A stretch of DNA of 64,000 nt from Martelella limonii (GCF_013344475.1 NZ_JABUOU010000002.1:62001-126000); one strand, 5' to 3'; positions 25,105 through 34,291 are shown, numbered from the stretch's first letter. Program-made: numbers and translations. The notes: a model not told the origin generated them from the letters alone.

Positions 25105-27219
25105 ATGCCAGATCTTTTGCTAGAACTCCGCTCCGAGGAAATCCCAGCGCGCATGCAGCGTCAGGCCGCAGGCGAGTTGAAAAAGCGCGTCACCGATGCG
25201 CTGGTCGATGCGGGGCTGACCTATGAGGGCGCGCGCGAATATTTCACGCCGCGCCGGCTGACCCTTGATATTCACGGCCTGACGGCGCGTTCCGCCGATG
25301 TCCGCGAAGAGCGCAAGGGCCCGCGCGTCGGCGCGCCGGAAAAGGCGTTGGAAGGCTTTCTGCGCGGTGCGGGGCTTGCTGACATTTCCGAGGCGCAAAT
25401 CCAGTCGGACCCGAAGAAGGGCGATTTCTACGTCGCCATCATCGAAAAGCCCGGCCGGGATGCCGAAGAGATCATCCGCGATGTGATGCCCGGCATCATC
25501 CGCAATTTCCCCTGGCCGAAATCGATGCGCTGGGGCGCGGCTTCCGCGAAGCCCGGCAGCCTGCGCTGGGTGCGCCCGCTGCAGTCGATCGTCTGCACCT
25601 TCGGGACCGAGATCGAGGAGACCAGGGTCATCGATTTCGAAATCGATGGCATCATCGCCTCAAACGTCACCTATGGCCACCGTTTCCACGCGCCGGAAGC
25701 CTTCACCGTCAAGCGCTTCGCCGATTACGCTGCGGGCCTTGAAAAGGCCTACGTCGTGCTCGATGCCGAGCGCCGCAAGGAGATCATCCGCCAGGATGCC
25801 GCCAATCTCGCCTTTGCCAATGGTCTTGAAGTGGTCGAGGATGAGGGGCTGCTGGACGAGGTCGCGGGACTGGTCGAATATCCGCAGGTGCTGCTCGGAG
25901 AATTCGAAGAGGCCTTCCTCGAGATCCCGGACGAGATTACCCGGCTGACGATCAAGACCAACCAGAAATGCTTCGTCACCCGCAAGACCGGCGAGGACCG
26001 GCTGACCAACCGCTTCATCCTGGTCGCCAACATCGCCGCCACCGACGGCGGCAAGGAAATCCGCCATGGCAATGGCAAGGTTGTGCGCGCGCGCCTCTCC
26101 GACGCGCTGCATTTCTGGCACATCGACCAGCGTGACCTGCCGGATCTTGAGATGCTTCAGTCTTCCGCCGAGAAATTCGGCCTCGACCTGAAGAAGCCGC
26201 TCGACCAACGCATGGCCAAGCTCGACGCACTGAACGTCACCTTCCACGCAAAGCTCGGCAGCCAGGGCGACCGCGTCGCCCGCATCCGCGCGCTCGCCGA
26301 AAAGCTCGCCCCGATCGTCGGCGCCGACGCGGCCGAGGTCGATCGCGCGGTCGTGCTGGCAAAGGCCGATCTGCGCACCGAGGCCGTCGGCGAGTTTCCG
26401 GAGCTTCAGGGCGCCATGGGCCGCAAATATGCGATCCTTCAGGGCGAGAGCGAGGATGTGGCAGCGGCCATCGAAGAACATTACAAGCCGCTCGGCCCCT
26501 CAGACGTCGTGCCGCGCGGCAAGGTCTCGCTGACGGTGGCGCTTGCCGACAAGCTCGACACGCTCACCGGCTTCTGGTCGATCGACGAAAAGCCCACCGG
26601 CTCCGGCGACCCTTACGCTCTGCGTCGCGCGGCGCTTGGCGTGATTCGCATCATTCTGGAGCGCGGCGTGCGCCTGCCGCTGCTGTCGATCTTCGACGAT
26701 CGCGACCTGCTCTCCTTCTTCCACGACCGCTTCAAGGTCTATCTGCGCGATCTTGGCGCGCGGCATGACCTGATCGACGCGGTGCTTGGGTCCGATGCCG
26801 ACGATCTCGAAGTCGTCGCCCGCCGGGTGGAGGCGCTGACGAAATTCCTCGACAGCGAGGACGGCAAGAACCTTCTGGCCGGCGAAAAGCGCGCCAGCCA
26901 GTTGCTGGCGGCGGAAGAGAAGAAGAAGACCCGGATTGCCGTGACCGTCGATCCGGCGCTGTTCGAGCTTGATGCTGAAAAGGCGCTCTACGCCGCCATT
27001 GAGGCAGCCGTCGAGAAGGCTAAGGCCGCTTCCGCAAGCGAAGACTATTTCGCCGCCATGGAAGCGCTCTCGACGCTGCGCGCGCCCGTCGACACATTCT
27101 TCACCGATGTTCTGGTGAATGCCGAGGACGAGGCTGTTCGCGCCAACCGCCTGGCCCTGCTTGCCATGATCCGCGAGGCCACCGGCACGGTCGCGGATTT
27201 CTCGAAGATCTCGGGCTGA
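25105..27219 (+). CDS. glyS: glycyl-tRNA synthetase beta subunit
   Basis: A 704-aa beta subunit of tetrameric glycyl-tRNA synthetase, which carries tRNA-binding and anticodon-recognising regions. [25 protein letters not shown] is the highly conserved start, and [10 protein letters not shown] and the segment ending [19 protein letters not shown] are family hallmarks. The C-terminal end [20 protein letters not shown] is the DALR-like region. Length is normal (about 690-700 aa). Together with glyQ it charges tRNA-Gly, although four genes intervene. A GC stem-loop starts 8 bp after the stop. Confidence 0.96.
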   Translation: MPDLLLELRSEEIPARMQRQAAGELKKRVTDALVDAGLTYEGAREYFTPRRLTLDIHGLTARSADVREERKGPRVGAPEKALEGFLRGAGLADISEAQIQSDPKKGDFYVAIIEKPGRDAEEIIRDVMPGIIRNFPWPKSMRWGAASAKPGSLRWVRPLQSIVCTFGTEIEETRVIDFEIDGIIASNVTYGHRFHAPEAFTVKRFADYAAGLEKAYVVLDAERRKEIIRQDAANLAFANGLEVVEDEGLLDEVAGLVEYPQVLLGEFEEAFLEIPDEITRLTIKTNQKCFVTRKTGEDRLTNRFILVANIAATDGGKEIRHGNGKVVRARLSDALHFWHIDQRDLPDLEMLQSSAEKFGLDLKKPLDQRMAKLDALNVTFHAKLGSQGDRVARIRALAEKLAPIVGADAAEVDRAVVLAKADLRTEAVGEFPELQGAMGRKYAILQGESEDVAAAIEEHYKPLGPSDVVPRGKVSLTVALADKLDTLTGFWSIDEKPTGSGDPYALRRAALGVIRIILERGVRLPLLSIFDDRDLLSFFHDRFKVYLRDLGARHDLIDAVLGSDADDLEVVARRVEALTKFLDSEDGKNLLAGEKRASQLLAAEEKKKTRIAVTVDPALFELDAEKALYAAIEAAVEKAKAASASEDYFAAMEALSTLRAPVDTFFTDVLVNAEDEAVRANRLALLAMIREATGTVADFSKISG

Positions 27220-27227
27220 GTTTTGAA

Positions 27228-27251
27228 GGGGCGCCTCTTGCCAGGCGCTCC
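27228..27251 (+). terminator. stem-loop after glyS
   Basis: GGGGCGCCT (27228-27236) and AGGCGCTCC (27243-27251) pair over 9 bp with one G-U and a 6-nt loop, just after the glyS stop. No U-tract follows, so it is either a weak terminator or a 3'-end stabiliser. Confidence 0.5.
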
Positions 27252-27313
27252 CGCTCTTCGTCGGGGCCATATCGATCTTAAGACGTCGTTCCGGCGCTCT
27301 CCGGGCGCGTCAT

Positions 27314-27378
27314 CAAGCCTTGCCACTCAAGTCTTTTCACTCAACAAGTCTTGCCACGCAGCAAGTCGTGCCACCACC
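27314..27378 (+). repeat. degenerate 17-bp tandem repeat, about four units
   Basis: Units begin CAAGCCTTGCCACT (27314), CAAGTCTTTTCACTCAA (27328), CAAGTCTTGCCACGCAG (27345) and CAAGTCGTGCCACCACC (27362). The period is 17 bp with a 14-bp first unit. It lies in the 443-bp glyS-cpdR gap and does not belong to a recognisable gene. Confidence 0.6.
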
Positions 27379-27390
27379 CCCAACAGGGTC

Positions 27391-27413
27391 ATCCTCGGGC
27401 TTGACCCGAGGAT
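27391..27413. repeat. short rhizobial intergenic palindrome
   Basis: ATCCTCGGG-CTTGA-CCCGAGGAT is a perfect 9-bp inverted repeat of the CCTCGGGCTTGACCCGAGG type scattered in Rhizobiales intergenic DNA. A related segment, GGGTCAGGCCCGA, follows near 27480. From 27414 to 27610 I see no other gene or signal, so this whole gap (27220-27662) is repeat-bearing, non-coding sequence. Confidence 0.65.
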
Positions 27414-27610
27414 CCAGGCAGTCTTGTTCGGTCTCGAAAATAAGATCGCAAGTTAGTTGCTTGTGCACGATGGATGTTCGGGTCAGGCCCGATCATGACC
27501 ACTCTGGCACCTTTGGTGTGAGACAACAGGGCCGAAGGGGCAACCTATCCGCACGCCAGCAAACGATCGCGTCTCGCGGCACCTCTCTCTGATCCATTCA
27601 TAGTATACAG

Positions 27611-27632
27611 CACGCGGCCGATGGGCCGCGTG
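27611..27632 (-). terminator. stem-loop terminator downstream of cpdR
   Basis: CACGCGGCC (27611-27619) and GGCCGCGTG (27624-27632) make a perfect 9-bp stem with a GATG loop, 30 bp past the cpdR stop. On the minus strand CTGTATACTA follows, a weak U-tract. Likely terminator for cpdR. Confidence 0.5.
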
Positions 27633-27662
27633 TCGACAAGGCAACTCAGCGATCGGGGAAGC

Positions 27663-28022
27663 TCAGGCAGCGAGCGCCCGGGCCACTGCCTTGCGGATAT
27701 CGGGCAGGGCGAAGGGCTTCGAGACCACATCAACGATCTTTTCCATAAGGTCGTCGGCGCGCTCGCGCTGTTCGGCAAAGCCGGTCATCAGCAGGATCTT
27801 GGTGCGCGGGTGGTCGATTGCGGTCGCGTGGGCAAGCGCAATCCCGTCCATGATCGGCATGCGGACATCCGACAGGAGAAGGTCGTAATGGCTTTCGCCG
27901 AGAAGCTCGAGGCCTTCGGCGCCATCGCAGGCTTCCACGGTTTCATGCCCGTCAAGCCGCAAGGCGCGCGCCACGAACATGCGCAGCGACGCCTCGTCTT
28001 CAGTGATCAGAATCCTCGCCAT
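27663..28022 (-). CDS. cpdR: single-domain response regulator, CpdR type
   Basis: A 119-aa stand-alone receiver domain without an output domain. The phosphorylatable Asp52 is in YDLLLSDVRMPIMDG; the acidic pair is ITEDE (Asp9/Glu10 region), and Thr and Lys of the switch are in LLMTGFAEQ and VVSKPFALPD. In alphaproteobacteria CpdR, unphosphorylated, helps ClpXP degrade cell-cycle proteins, and its phosphorylation is controlled by CckA-ChpT. Sequence similarity favours CpdR over a CheY-like protein, but some rhizobia have two copies and I cannot say which one this is. It is monocistronic with a terminator behind it. Confidence 0.8.
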   Translation of the reverse strand: MARILITEDEASLRMFVARALRLDGHETVEACDGAEGLELLGESHYDLLLSDVRMPIMDGIALAHATAIDHPRTKILLMTGFAEQRERADDLMEKIVDVVSKPFALPDIRKAVARALAA

Positions 28023-28185
28023 GGCGCTATCCAGTTCTCTCTGTCTTTCATAACCCGTATATGCGGCCCGTTGTTCCCGGGCTTTGTTGAATACGAGATG
28101 ACCAGAACTTTCCTAGCGATAGGTAAACATCGAAATGTGGCGTTTTATGTAGTTAACAAGCTGTTCGGCGCCTGTTTATACCTGA

Positions 28186-28728
28186 TTAAGCATCTCCGGT
28201 GACAACGCCGACAAAGGGCAGCTCGCGGAACGCATAGGCAACATCCATGCCGTAGCCGACCACGAACTTGTCCGGGCAGTGAAAGCCGGAATAGTCGGCC
28301 TCGAGCGCTTCCTCGCGCTTGTTGCCCTTGTCCAGCAGCACCGCGATCGAGACATTGGCCGCGCCGCGCTCCAGCATCAGCTCGCGGGCAAAGCGCAGCG
28401 TCCGGCCGGATTCAAGAATATCGTCGATCAGCAGAATATCGCGGCCCTTCACTTCGCTGTCGATATCCTTGACCATCTTCACGGACTTGCCGACGGTGCC
28501 GGTGCCGTAGCTCGACAGCGTCATGAACTCGACCTCCGGTGCAAGGCCGATCTTGTGGAGCGCGCGGATCAGGTCGGCGGCAAACACGAAGGAGCCTTTC
28601 AGGATCGCGATGACCAGAAGGTCCCTGGAAGGGCCTTTCGCGATTTCGCTCGCCAGCTCCTCGTTGCGCCGGGCAATCTCCTCCGGCGAAAACAGGACTT
28701 CGATCTTCTTGCCGCGGACGACATGCAT
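28186..28728 (-). CDS. hpt: hypoxanthine phosphoribosyltransferase
   Basis: A 180-aa purine salvage enzyme converting hypoxanthine (and guanine) with PRPP to IMP or GMP. The PRPP-binding motif is ILLIDDILESGRTLRF, and VIAILKGSFVFAADLIRAL is the conserved Lys-Gly loop. The C-terminal PDKFVVGYGMDVAY is the base-binding region. The ATG at 28728 gives MHVVRGKKIEVLFSPEEI as in relatives and has AGGA upstream; a start at 28782 adds an unconserved basic tail. It is convergent to nothing and precedes cpdR on the same strand by 163 bp. Confidence 0.94.
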   Translation of the reverse strand: MHVVRGKKIEVLFSPEEIARRNEELASEIAKGPSRDLLVIAILKGSFVFAADLIRALHKIGLAPEVEFMTLSSYGTGTVGKSVKMVKDIDSEVKGRDILLIDDILESGRTLRFARELMLERGAANVSIAVLLDKGNKREEALEADYSGFHCPDKFVVGYGMDVAYAFRELPFVGVVTGDA

Positions 28729-28976
28729 GGGCGCGTTCCTTTGCCTGCGGTATGGATGGGCGCAAGGCCCTTTTCGCCGCATGGGGTTATCGGTGAGTGA
28801 CCGTTTTTAATGGGTTTGCCGCAGGCGGGCAATCGCGCGGGCGCGTTGGCGCAGGCGAAGGGGACAAAACGCCGTGGATATCCGCCAAAAATGCCAAAGC
28901 TTGCAGCCTGTTCACCACCTGTTATTCATAATCGCGCATCATGGCCGCTATGGAACGAAGAGGACAGCCTCAGGGC

Positions 28977-29642
28977 ATGGCACTGATTCAGTTTGAGAAC
29001 GTGGGACTGCGCTACGGCATGGGCCCGGAAGTTCTGCGGGATCTGACCTTCGACATCCCGAAAAAATCCTTCCAATTTCTGACTGGGGCCTCGGGCGCGG
29101 GAAAGACCACGCTGCTCCGGCTGATGCTGATGGCGCTGCAGCCGACGCGGGGACTGATCCGGCTCTTCGACCGCGACGTCGCCGTGATCCCGCACCGGGA
29201 ACTGCCGATGCTGAGGCGGCGCGTCGGCATCGTGTTCCAGGATTTCCGCTTGCTCGACCATATGACGATCTACGAGAATGTCGCTCTGCCGCTCAGGGTG
29301 CGCGGGCGGGAAGAGCTTTCCTACAGAAACGACGTGATCGAGCTTTTGAAATGGGTCGGGCTCGGCGAGCGGCTGCATGCCCGCCCGCCGATTCTTTCCG
29401 GTGGCGAGAAGCAGCGCGTTGCCATTGCCCGTGCGCTCATCGACCAGCCGGAAGTGCTGCTGGCCGACGAGCCGACCGGCAATGTCGATCCGCCGATGGC
29501 GCGGCGTATCCTGAGCCTGCTTGTCGAACTCAACCGGCTGGGCACTGCCGTCGTCATCGCCACCCATGATATCGCGCTGATGGATCGCTATGATGCGCGC
29601 CGGATGATCCTTTCGGATGGAAGGCTCGATATCCATGACTAG
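28977..29642 (+). CDS. ftsE: cell-division ATP-binding protein FtsE
   Basis: A 221-aa ABC ATPase that with FtsX connects the divisome to peptidoglycan hydrolases. Walker A is GASGAGKTT, the signature is LSGGEKQRVAIARAL, and Walker B is VLLADEPTGN followed by a His switch in ATHDIALM. The start at 28977 (MALIQFENVGLRYGMG) agrees with family length; an upstream ATG at about 28941 would add 12 residues. FtsX overlaps its 3' end by 8 bp, so the pair is translationally coupled. Confidence 0.95.
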   Translation: MALIQFENVGLRYGMGPEVLRDLTFDIPKKSFQFLTGASGAGKTTLLRLMLMALQPTRGLIRLFDRDVAVIPHRELPMLRRRVGIVFQDFRLLDHMTIYENVALPLRVRGREELSYRNDVIELLKWVGLGERLHARPPILSGGEKQRVAIARALIDQPEVLLADEPTGNVDPPMARRILSLLVELNRLGTAVVIATHDIALMDRYDARRMILSDGRLDIHD

Positions 29643-31050
29643 GCCGCCCCGTTCGCTTCGCGATCCGCGCATCGAGGAAAGAGAACGCGTCGAGAGACAG
29701 CGCGCCGCCGCGCGTGCGGAAGAAGAGCGTCTGCTCGAAGTCCGCAGGCTCGCGGAAATCCGGGCCCAGCAGGAAGAACAGGCCAAGCGGGAGGCCGAGC
29801 GCAAGCCGGCCGAGGAGCGCGAACAGGCCGAGCGCCTGGCGCGCGAAAAACAGGCGGAACGCCAGGCCGAACTGCAGCGCGCCGCCCGGGAAGCCGCAGC
29901 ACGTGCCGAAAAGGCGAGGGCGCGCACGGAAAAGCCTGCGGCGCCACCTGATGCGGTCGTCAAAACGGCCCGGGACAAGGCGCCGGCAGCACCGGCCGAA
30001 GCCCCGAAGCGCGCTGCTCCGCGCCCTTCCGCGCCGCCGGAAAGCAATGTCAGGACGCCGCGCCCGGCTGCCATGGAGAGCGGCAAGCCGCGCGGCCGGC
30101 TCTCTTCCAGATCGCCGCGCAAGTCGACCCCGATCGTGCCGCCCTCGAACGTCCAGACACGGGCGCTGATGGCGGTGGTCACGATCATGGCGTTTCTGGC
30201 CTGCCTCACGCTCGGCGCCGTATCCATGGTGCGCGCGACCGCTGCCAGCTGGCAGGACGGAATCTCGCGGGAGGTGACCATCCAGATCAAGCCGCGCGAA
30301 GGCCGCGACATGGACGAGGCGCTTCTCAACGCCCGCGACATCGCCCTCCAGTTCGTGGGGACGGTGGATGGCCGGGTGGTGGATGAGGCGGCAACCGAAC
30401 GGCTGCTCGAACCCTGGCTCGGAACCGGCCTCGATTTCGACATGCTGCCGGTGCCGCGGCTTGTCATCGTCACCATCGATGAGAACAATCCGCCCGATTT
30501 TGCGGCCATGGCCGCGGCCTTGCAGAAGGGCGTGCCGGGCGCGAGCCTCGACGATCATCGTGCCTGGGTGAACCGGCTTTCGGCGATGGCCGATGCCACC
30601 ACGACGATCGGCGCTTCGATCATGGCACTGGTCTTCTCGGCCATGGTGCTGACCGTGGTGTTTGCCACACGCGGCGCGCTCGCCGGCAGCCGCGATATCG
30701 TCGAGGTGCTGCATTTCGTCGGCGCCGAGGCGGGGTTCGTCGCGCGCCAGTTCCAGCGTCATTTCCTCAATGTCGCGCTGAAGGGGGCATTTCTCGGCGG
30801 GGCGCTTGCCTGCCTGTTCTTCGTGCTGGCGCGGTTCTGGCAGCGCCGTTATCTCGCAACGCCCGGCGCCGACCAGACAACGGCGCTGTTCGGCACGATC
30901 TCGATCGGCTGGGGCGCCTATTTCGGCATCCTCCTGACGATCATCGCAATTGCCTGTCTGACGGCGCTGACGACCCGGCTCACCGTCATTCGCACCATCC
31001 GGGAGATCGACCTGATCCGGTCCGATCCCGAGCGCAGCGACAATGGGTGA
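29635..31050 (+). CDS. ftsX: cell-division protein FtsX with long charged N-terminal extension
   Basis: A 471-aa protein; ordinary FtsX is about 300-330 aa. Residues 12-100 are highly charged Glu/Arg/Ala heptad-like sequence (ERERVERQRAAARAEEERLL), predicted coiled coil. Residues 101-172 are Ala/Pro rich, and the first membrane helix is at about 177-198 (LMAVVTIMAFLACLTLGAV). An extracytoplasmic loop with PLVIVTIDENNP-like sequence and three C-terminal helices follow, the usual FtsX topology. The ATG at 29635 overlaps ftsE. The extension would be cytoplasmic and next to FtsE. FtsX passes an ATP-driven signal to murein hydrolases outside; the role of the extension is unknown. Confidence 0.93.
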   Translation: MTRPPRSLRDPRIEERERVERQRAAARAEEERLLEVRRLAEIRAQQEEQAKREAERKPAEEREQAERLAREKQAERQAELQRAAREAAARAEKARARTEKPAAPPDAVVKTARDKAPAAPAEAPKRAAPRPSAPPESNVRTPRPAAMESGKPRGRLSSRSPRKSTPIVPPSNVQTRALMAVVTIMAFLACLTLGAVSMVRATAASWQDGISREVTIQIKPREGRDMDEALLNARDIALQFVGTVDGRVVDEAATERLLEPWLGTGLDFDMLPVPRLVIVTIDENNPPDFAAMAAALQKGVPGASLDDHRAWVNRLSAMADATTTIGASIMALVFSAMVLTVVFATRGALAGSRDIVEVLHFVGAEAGFVARQFQRHFLNVALKGAFLGGALACLFFVLARFWQRRYLATPGADQTTALFGTISIGWGAYFGILLTIIAIACLTALTTRLTVIRTIREIDLIRSDPERSDNG

Positions 31051-31207
31051 TTTTACGGGATTGTCTGCCGGAGCCTTCGCCTGAATTTCAACTCGATTTC
31101 CCGTGATGTATAGATTGGCGGGTCAATCGTCTGATTCGGGCGGTCTCATGAACACATTTTAGGAAGAACCCGTCGCAAGCGGGCTCAAGGACTGGAACGG
31201 AACGAGC

Positions 31208-31882
31208 ATGGCTGAAAGGGGGCGCGGACTGCACGCAAAAGGCGGCAGCGAGACACGGCGACGCTCGTTCGGCGGCGCGGTGTTGCGTCTTTTTGGCATG
31301 ATCTTCGTTGCGGGCGTGCTGTTGCTTTCCGGCGGTTTCGTCGTGTTCTGCGTCAACATATTCACGGCCAGGCCGCCCCATATCTATGAGACCGATGCGA
31401 TCGTGGTGCTGACCGGAGGATCGCGGCGGATCGAGGAGGCCTTTGCGCTTCTCGAGTCAGGTGCGGGAGAGCGCTTGCTGATTTCCGGCGTCAATCCCGC
31501 CACGTCGCCCTCCGGCATCCAGAAGATCATCGGCGGGGACAGCCAGCTCTTCGAATGCTGCGTCGACGTCGGCTACGAGGCGCTCGACACCCATGGCAAT
31601 GCGGTCGAGACCCGACAGTGGATCGAGGAGCATGGTTACCAGCGCATCCTGGTGGTCACCAGCGCCTACCATCTGCCGCGAGGGCTGCTCGAACTGCGTG
31701 CCATAGATCCCGATACCATCTTTGTCGGCTATCCGGTGGCGATGTCGGAACCGGGCGCGCCCTGGCAGGAAGACCTGCGCTACTTCAGGGTTGCGGGACT
31801 GGAATACCTGAAACTGATCGGCGCCTATATCCGCGCGCGCACCGACCTTCCGGTGCTGGCGCCAGCTGCAGAGGGGAAATGA
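31208..31882 (+). CDS. YdcF/SanA-family DUF218 membrane protein
   Basis: A 224-aa protein with one N-terminal membrane helix (residues about 25-50, FGMIFVAGVLLLSGGFVVF) and a DUF218 domain with DAIVVLTGGSRRIEEAFAL, YEALDTHGNAVETRQWIEE and LVVTSAYHLPRGLLEL. Members (YdcF, SanA, ElyC) are linked to envelope integrity and peptidoglycan or enterobacterial antigen biosynthesis; the reaction is not established. It is 2 bp from plsC, so both are very likely one transcript for envelope or lipid work, located after ftsEX. Confidence 0.87.
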   Translation: MAERGRGLHAKGGSETRRRSFGGAVLRLFGMIFVAGVLLLSGGFVVFCVNIFTARPPHIYETDAIVVLTGGSRRIEEAFALLESGAGERLLISGVNPATSPSGIQKIIGGDSQLFECCVDVGYEALDTHGNAVETRQWIEEHGYQRILVVTSAYHLPRGLLELRAIDPDTIFVGYPVAMSEPGAPWQEDLRYFRVAGLEYLKLIGAYIRARTDLPVLAPAAEGK

Positions 31883-31883
31883 C

Positions 31884-32675
31884 ATGGGCGCGATCCACTC
31901 CGCCGCCTTCAACACCGCCTTCTACGTCGGAACCGCTCTGCGCATGATCGTGCAGTCGCCCTATTATTTCATGGCGTCGCGCAAAGATGCCTATCGGGTC
32001 GTGGTCCAGGGATGGGGAAGGTTCGTCAACCGGCAGATGCGGATCTGGGCGGGTGCGACCTTCGAGATCGAAGGGCTCGAACATCTGCCCGACGGGCCCT
32101 GCATCATTTCACCGAAGCATCAGTCGGCCTGGGATACGATCATGCTGCTGCCATGGATCCCGGATTCGGTGTTCATGCTCAAGCGCGAGCTGATCCAGAT
32201 GCCGCTGTTCGGCTGGTATCTGAAGAAACAGCGCCAGATCGCCGTGGACAGAGCGCAGACAGGACGGGCGATGGCGGATGCGATCGCGCGTACGAAGGCG
32301 GAAGTGGAAACCGGGCGCCAGCTGGTGATCTTTCCCGAGGGTACCCGGCGCCCCCCCGGTGCAGAACCGGAGTACAAACGCGGCATCCAGCGGCTCTACC
32401 GCGATCTCGGCGTCCCGGTAATCCCGGTGGTGATGCATCCGGGTCTGTTCTGGCCGCGCGGCAGTTTCCGTCGGCAGGGCGGCCATTTCAAGGTCCGTAT
32501 CCTGCCGCCGATCCTGCCCGGCAAGGACCCGAAGGCCTTCTTTTCCGAACTGGTGGAAACGATGGAACGCGAAAGCGACCGGCTGCTTCTCGAAACGGTT
32601 GAGGCCAACCCGCATCTCGATCTTCCAGAGGTCACCAAACGGCGCATCTTTGCATTGCGCGCCGGCGAGGGGTAG
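31884..32675 (+). CDS. plsC: 1-acyl-sn-glycerol-3-phosphate acyltransferase
   Basis: A 263-aa membrane-associated acyltransferase that acylates lysophosphatidic acid to phosphatidic acid. The HX4D catalytic motif is KHQSAWDT (His79, Asp84) and FPEGTRRPPG is the glycerol-phosphate-binding motif. A hydrophobic N-terminal stretch may anchor it. ATG follows GAGGGGAAATG spacing 1 bp after the preceding stop. Rhizobia often have several PlsC paralogues (including ornithine-lipid OlsA), so the acyl-acceptor is inferred. Confidence 0.88.
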   Translation: MGAIHSAAFNTAFYVGTALRMIVQSPYYFMASRKDAYRVVVQGWGRFVNRQMRIWAGATFEIEGLEHLPDGPCIISPKHQSAWDTIMLLPWIPDSVFMLKRELIQMPLFGWYLKKQRQIAVDRAQTGRAMADAIARTKAEVETGRQLVIFPEGTRRPPGAEPEYKRGIQRLYRDLGVPVIPVVMHPGLFWPRGSFRRQGGHFKVRILPPILPGKDPKAFFSELVETMERESDRLLLETVEANPHLDLPEVTKRRIFALRAGEG

Positions 32676-32684
32676 GCGTTGGCG

Positions 32685-33236
32685 CTATGGCGCGTCGCCA
32701 TGGCTCGGGCGCGGCTTTTCGTTTTTCAACAGCTTGGCGATCGTTTCGAGTGCCCCATCCCCGATGTCCATGTTGCGCAGATGATCGACGGTATTGAGCA
32801 CATAGTCGCGGTTGGAGCCGGACTGGCCGTGGCCGCCGCGCACGATCTCCGCCGCATGGTCGAGGTCGACCTTGCCGGCATATTGCTCATGCGCATGGTC
32901 GACCACATAGGCGATGGCGGGCACGGTGTCGCCCGAAGAGAGCCTTACCGGCAGAACGAGTTCGCGGTAAACCCGGGTCACGAGCTCGCGCCGGCGCAGA
33001 TAATCGAGCACCTCGTCCTCGTCCTTGGTGCGGCAGGCAAAGGCGACGCCCTCGCAGAAGCCGCCGCGATCGAGGCCCAGGACAAGACCGGGTTTTTGCG
33101 CGGTTCCGCGATGGACGTGCGAATAGACGCAAAGGCTGCGGTGATAGCCCGATAGGCGCGCATGAAGGCTCCGGTGGGTCTTGAAACCCGGGTTCCACAT
33201 CAGCGAGCCGTAGCCAAATACCCAGAATTCGTCCAT
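32685..33236 (-). CDS. ChaC-family gamma-glutamylcyclotransferase
   Basis: A 183-aa ChaC protein that cleaves gamma-glutamyl dipeptides or glutathione to 5-oxoproline. The nucleotide-like motif FGYGSLMWNPGFK at the N-terminus and the ELVLPVRLSSGDTVPAIAYV and later Glu-containing segment are typical. It is convergent with plsC, 9 bp apart, and divergent from the DUF2125 gene (46 bp). The cation-transport name of the family is historical and not implied. Confidence 0.88.
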   Translation of the reverse strand: MDEFWVFGYGSLMWNPGFKTHRSLHARLSGYHRSLCVYSHVHRGTAQKPGLVLGLDRGGFCEGVAFACRTKDEDEVLDYLRRRELVTRVYRELVLPVRLSSGDTVPAIAYVVDHAHEQYAGKVDLDHAAEIVRGGHGQSGSNRDYVLNTVDHLRNMDIGDGALETIAKLLKNEKPRPSHGDAP

Positions 33237-33282
33237 ATGCTATGCCTGAAGCCGTTTCGTTTGCAGATTAGAATGGGGAACC

Positions 33283-34281
33283 ATGATGGCGAGATCAACC
33301 CGGATGCGGAACTTCGTGAAGTGGACGATCATCGTCGTGCTTCTCCTCGCCGTGATCTACGCCCTTGGCTGGTTCTTCATCGCAAGGACGGTGAAGGCCC
33401 GCATCTTCGCGCTGCTCGAAGGCCAGGAGCAGCAAAACGTGATCGTCACCTGCGAAGATGTCGACTACAAGGGCTTTCCCGTCGAATTCGGCTTCTTCTG
33501 CGAAGGGCTCCATGTGCGCGACCGGGTATCGGATACGGTGTTCGATACGCCGCAACTTCTTGCAGAAGCACCGGTCTATTCGCCCTGGACGGTTCTGGCG
33601 ACGGTTACGGGGCCGGCCACGCTTCAGGATGATTCGGGCATGCTGCTGCGCACCGAATGGCAGCATCTCGGCGGCAAGCTGATCTACAAGGGTGGCGGGC
33701 CCCGGCTGGTGTCCTTCGAACTTGATTCGATGACAGCGCGCTACGCCGACCCGCTTGGCAATCAGGGGACGCTGACGGCGGAAGAGGGCCAGGGGCTCGT
33801 CCGCAATGATGATGGCGACCTCGATGTCGCGCTGACGCTCAACAATGCGGTGCTGCGCCCGCAGAACAATGGCGAGGCGCTGCCTGCCGTCTCGCTCAAC
33901 CTTCTGGCGACGGTGGATCAGGGCGGCCCGCTTCTGGAAAAGAACTTTCATCCGCAGATGCTGCGGGGCAAGAGCGGGATCATCAATCAGGCGGCGCTGA
34001 CGATCGGCGAAAGCCAGTCCCACATGGCGGTGTCAGGGCGGTTCGCCTTCGATTCGGAAGGCTATCTCGACGGCCGTTTCAGCTTTGAGATGACCGGAAT
34101 AGACGGCCTTTCAGAGCTTTTGCAGCTGTCGTTTCCGGAAGCCGCGGGCGTGATCGATACGGTGACCGGTCTGGTCAAAGGTTTCGCCGGCGGACAACGC
34201 ACCATGAGGCTCGACGTCCGCGTCACCCACGGCAAGGCCGTGCTGGGCTTCATCCCGCTCGGTCAGATACCCCCGCTCTGA
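33283..34281 (+). CDS. DUF2125 domain protein
   Basis: A 332-aa protein with an N-terminal membrane helix (FVKWTIIVVLLLAVIYALGWFFIA) followed by a beta-rich extracytoplasmic domain. The segment IVTCEDVDYKGFPVEFGFFC contains paired Cys residues that probably form a disulfide. DUF2125 is widespread in Alphaproteobacteria and has no known function; the beta-rich fold and single anchor suggest an envelope role. It is a single gene between divergent chaC and convergent tyrC. Confidence 0.85.
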   Translation: MMARSTRMRNFVKWTIIVVLLLAVIYALGWFFIARTVKARIFALLEGQEQQNVIVTCEDVDYKGFPVEFGFFCEGLHVRDRVSDTVFDTPQLLAEAPVYSPWTVLATVTGPATLQDDSGMLLRTEWQHLGGKLIYKGGGPRLVSFELDSMTARYADPLGNQGTLTAEEGQGLVRNDDGDLDVALTLNNAVLRPQNNGEALPAVSLNLLATVDQGGPLLEKNFHPQMLRGKSGIINQAALTIGESQSHMAVSGRFAFDSEGYLDGRFSFEMTGIDGLSELLQLSFPEAAGVIDTVTGLVKGFAGGQRTMRLDVRVTHGKAVLGFIPLGQIPPL

Positions 34282-34291
34282 TCGGCGCGGA

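Noticed and set aside
27314-27378. Possible CRISPR array
   Set aside because: Units are contiguous and degenerate with no spacers, so it is a short tandem repeat, and no cas gene is present.
27391-27413. Possible intrinsic terminator for glyS
   Set aside because: The palindrome is symmetric, far from the stop and lacks a T-run; it matches a known intergenic repeat type better.
27320-27592. 90-codon plus-strand frame after glyS
   Set aside because: It translates the tandem repeats and the CCTCGGG palindrome and starts at TTG without ribosome site.
28926-30509. 527-codon minus-strand frame opposite ftsE and ftsX
   Set aside because: Ser/Arg/Ala-rich antisense shadow; the ABC and FtsX motifs are on the plus strand.
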